Made by a program: the position numbers and the translations under genes. From Acidobacteriaceae bacterium (GTDB lineage: Bacteria; Acidobacteriota; Terriglobia; Terriglobales; Acidobacteriaceae), in contig PLBD01000394.1 of assembly GCA_003135315.1 (NCBI GenBank), positions 1-12,542 on the forward strand: 12,542 nucleotides of DNA, written 5' to 3'. Below are positions 12,536-12,542 of this stretch, piece after piece. Positions within the stretch are counted from its first letter, which is position 1. Every line of letters starts with the position of its first letter. The notes under the pieces were generated by a model. That model worked only from the letters and a program-made list of their open reading frames with translations. It was not told the DNA's origin and made no database searches.

Positions 12536-12542
12536 GCACCCG

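Noticed and set aside
12507..12542. Possible tRNA T-arm (GGTTCGAGACC on the minus strand)
   Set aside because: The bases belong to an 11-bp palindrome and no acceptor, D or anticodon arm with proper spacing can be drawn.

Overview
The window is high-GC bacterial chromosome with compact bacterial genes. The gene families, the secreted hypothetical proteins and above all the dense intergenic palindromes suggest an acidobacterium of the Terriglobia/Koribacter type. That taxonomic placement is inference; no rRNA or marker gene here proves it. Twelve of the thirteen genes lie on the minus strand. The exception is a truncated proline-catabolic dehydrogenase at the left edge, which converges on panC.

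Left part (1-3200): the 3' end of an L-glutamate gamma-semialdehyde dehydrogenase with its own terminator, then the pantothenate block read right to left: panB, a secreted PsbP-like protein of unknown role, and panC. PanB and PanC supply the two pathway-specific reactions that lead to pantothenate and coenzyme A. A likely sigma-70 promoter and a strong ribosome binding site precede panB.

Middle part (3183-7500): a small secreted NTF2-like (DUF4440/SnoaL type) protein; an unrecognised 154-residue cytoplasmic protein; a tightly linked pair (5-base gap) of a Rieske-type oxygenase and a two-TM membrane protein with a Schlafen AlbA_2 domain; and an extended-SDR nucleotide-sugar epimerase/dehydratase.

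Right part (7746-12542): a long-form LOG-family protein, the glycyl-tRNA synthetase alpha chain (glyQ), recO, and a secreted protein that resembles T4-type (GH24) lysozyme but has altered active-site positions. The recO-glyQ order matches a widespread bacterial arrangement, but glyS does not follow glyQ.

The most unusual content is between the genes. Nearly every larger gap is packed with hairpins. One group (at least nine perfect members) has a fixed apex CTRAAG under arms of freely varying but always complementary sequence. Another is a composite element of about 150-180 bp built of several hairpins in fixed order, present three times (6353-6504, 9898-10068, 10096-10272), in which stem bases change in compensating pairs between copies. 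These are the best candidates for something poorly described here.
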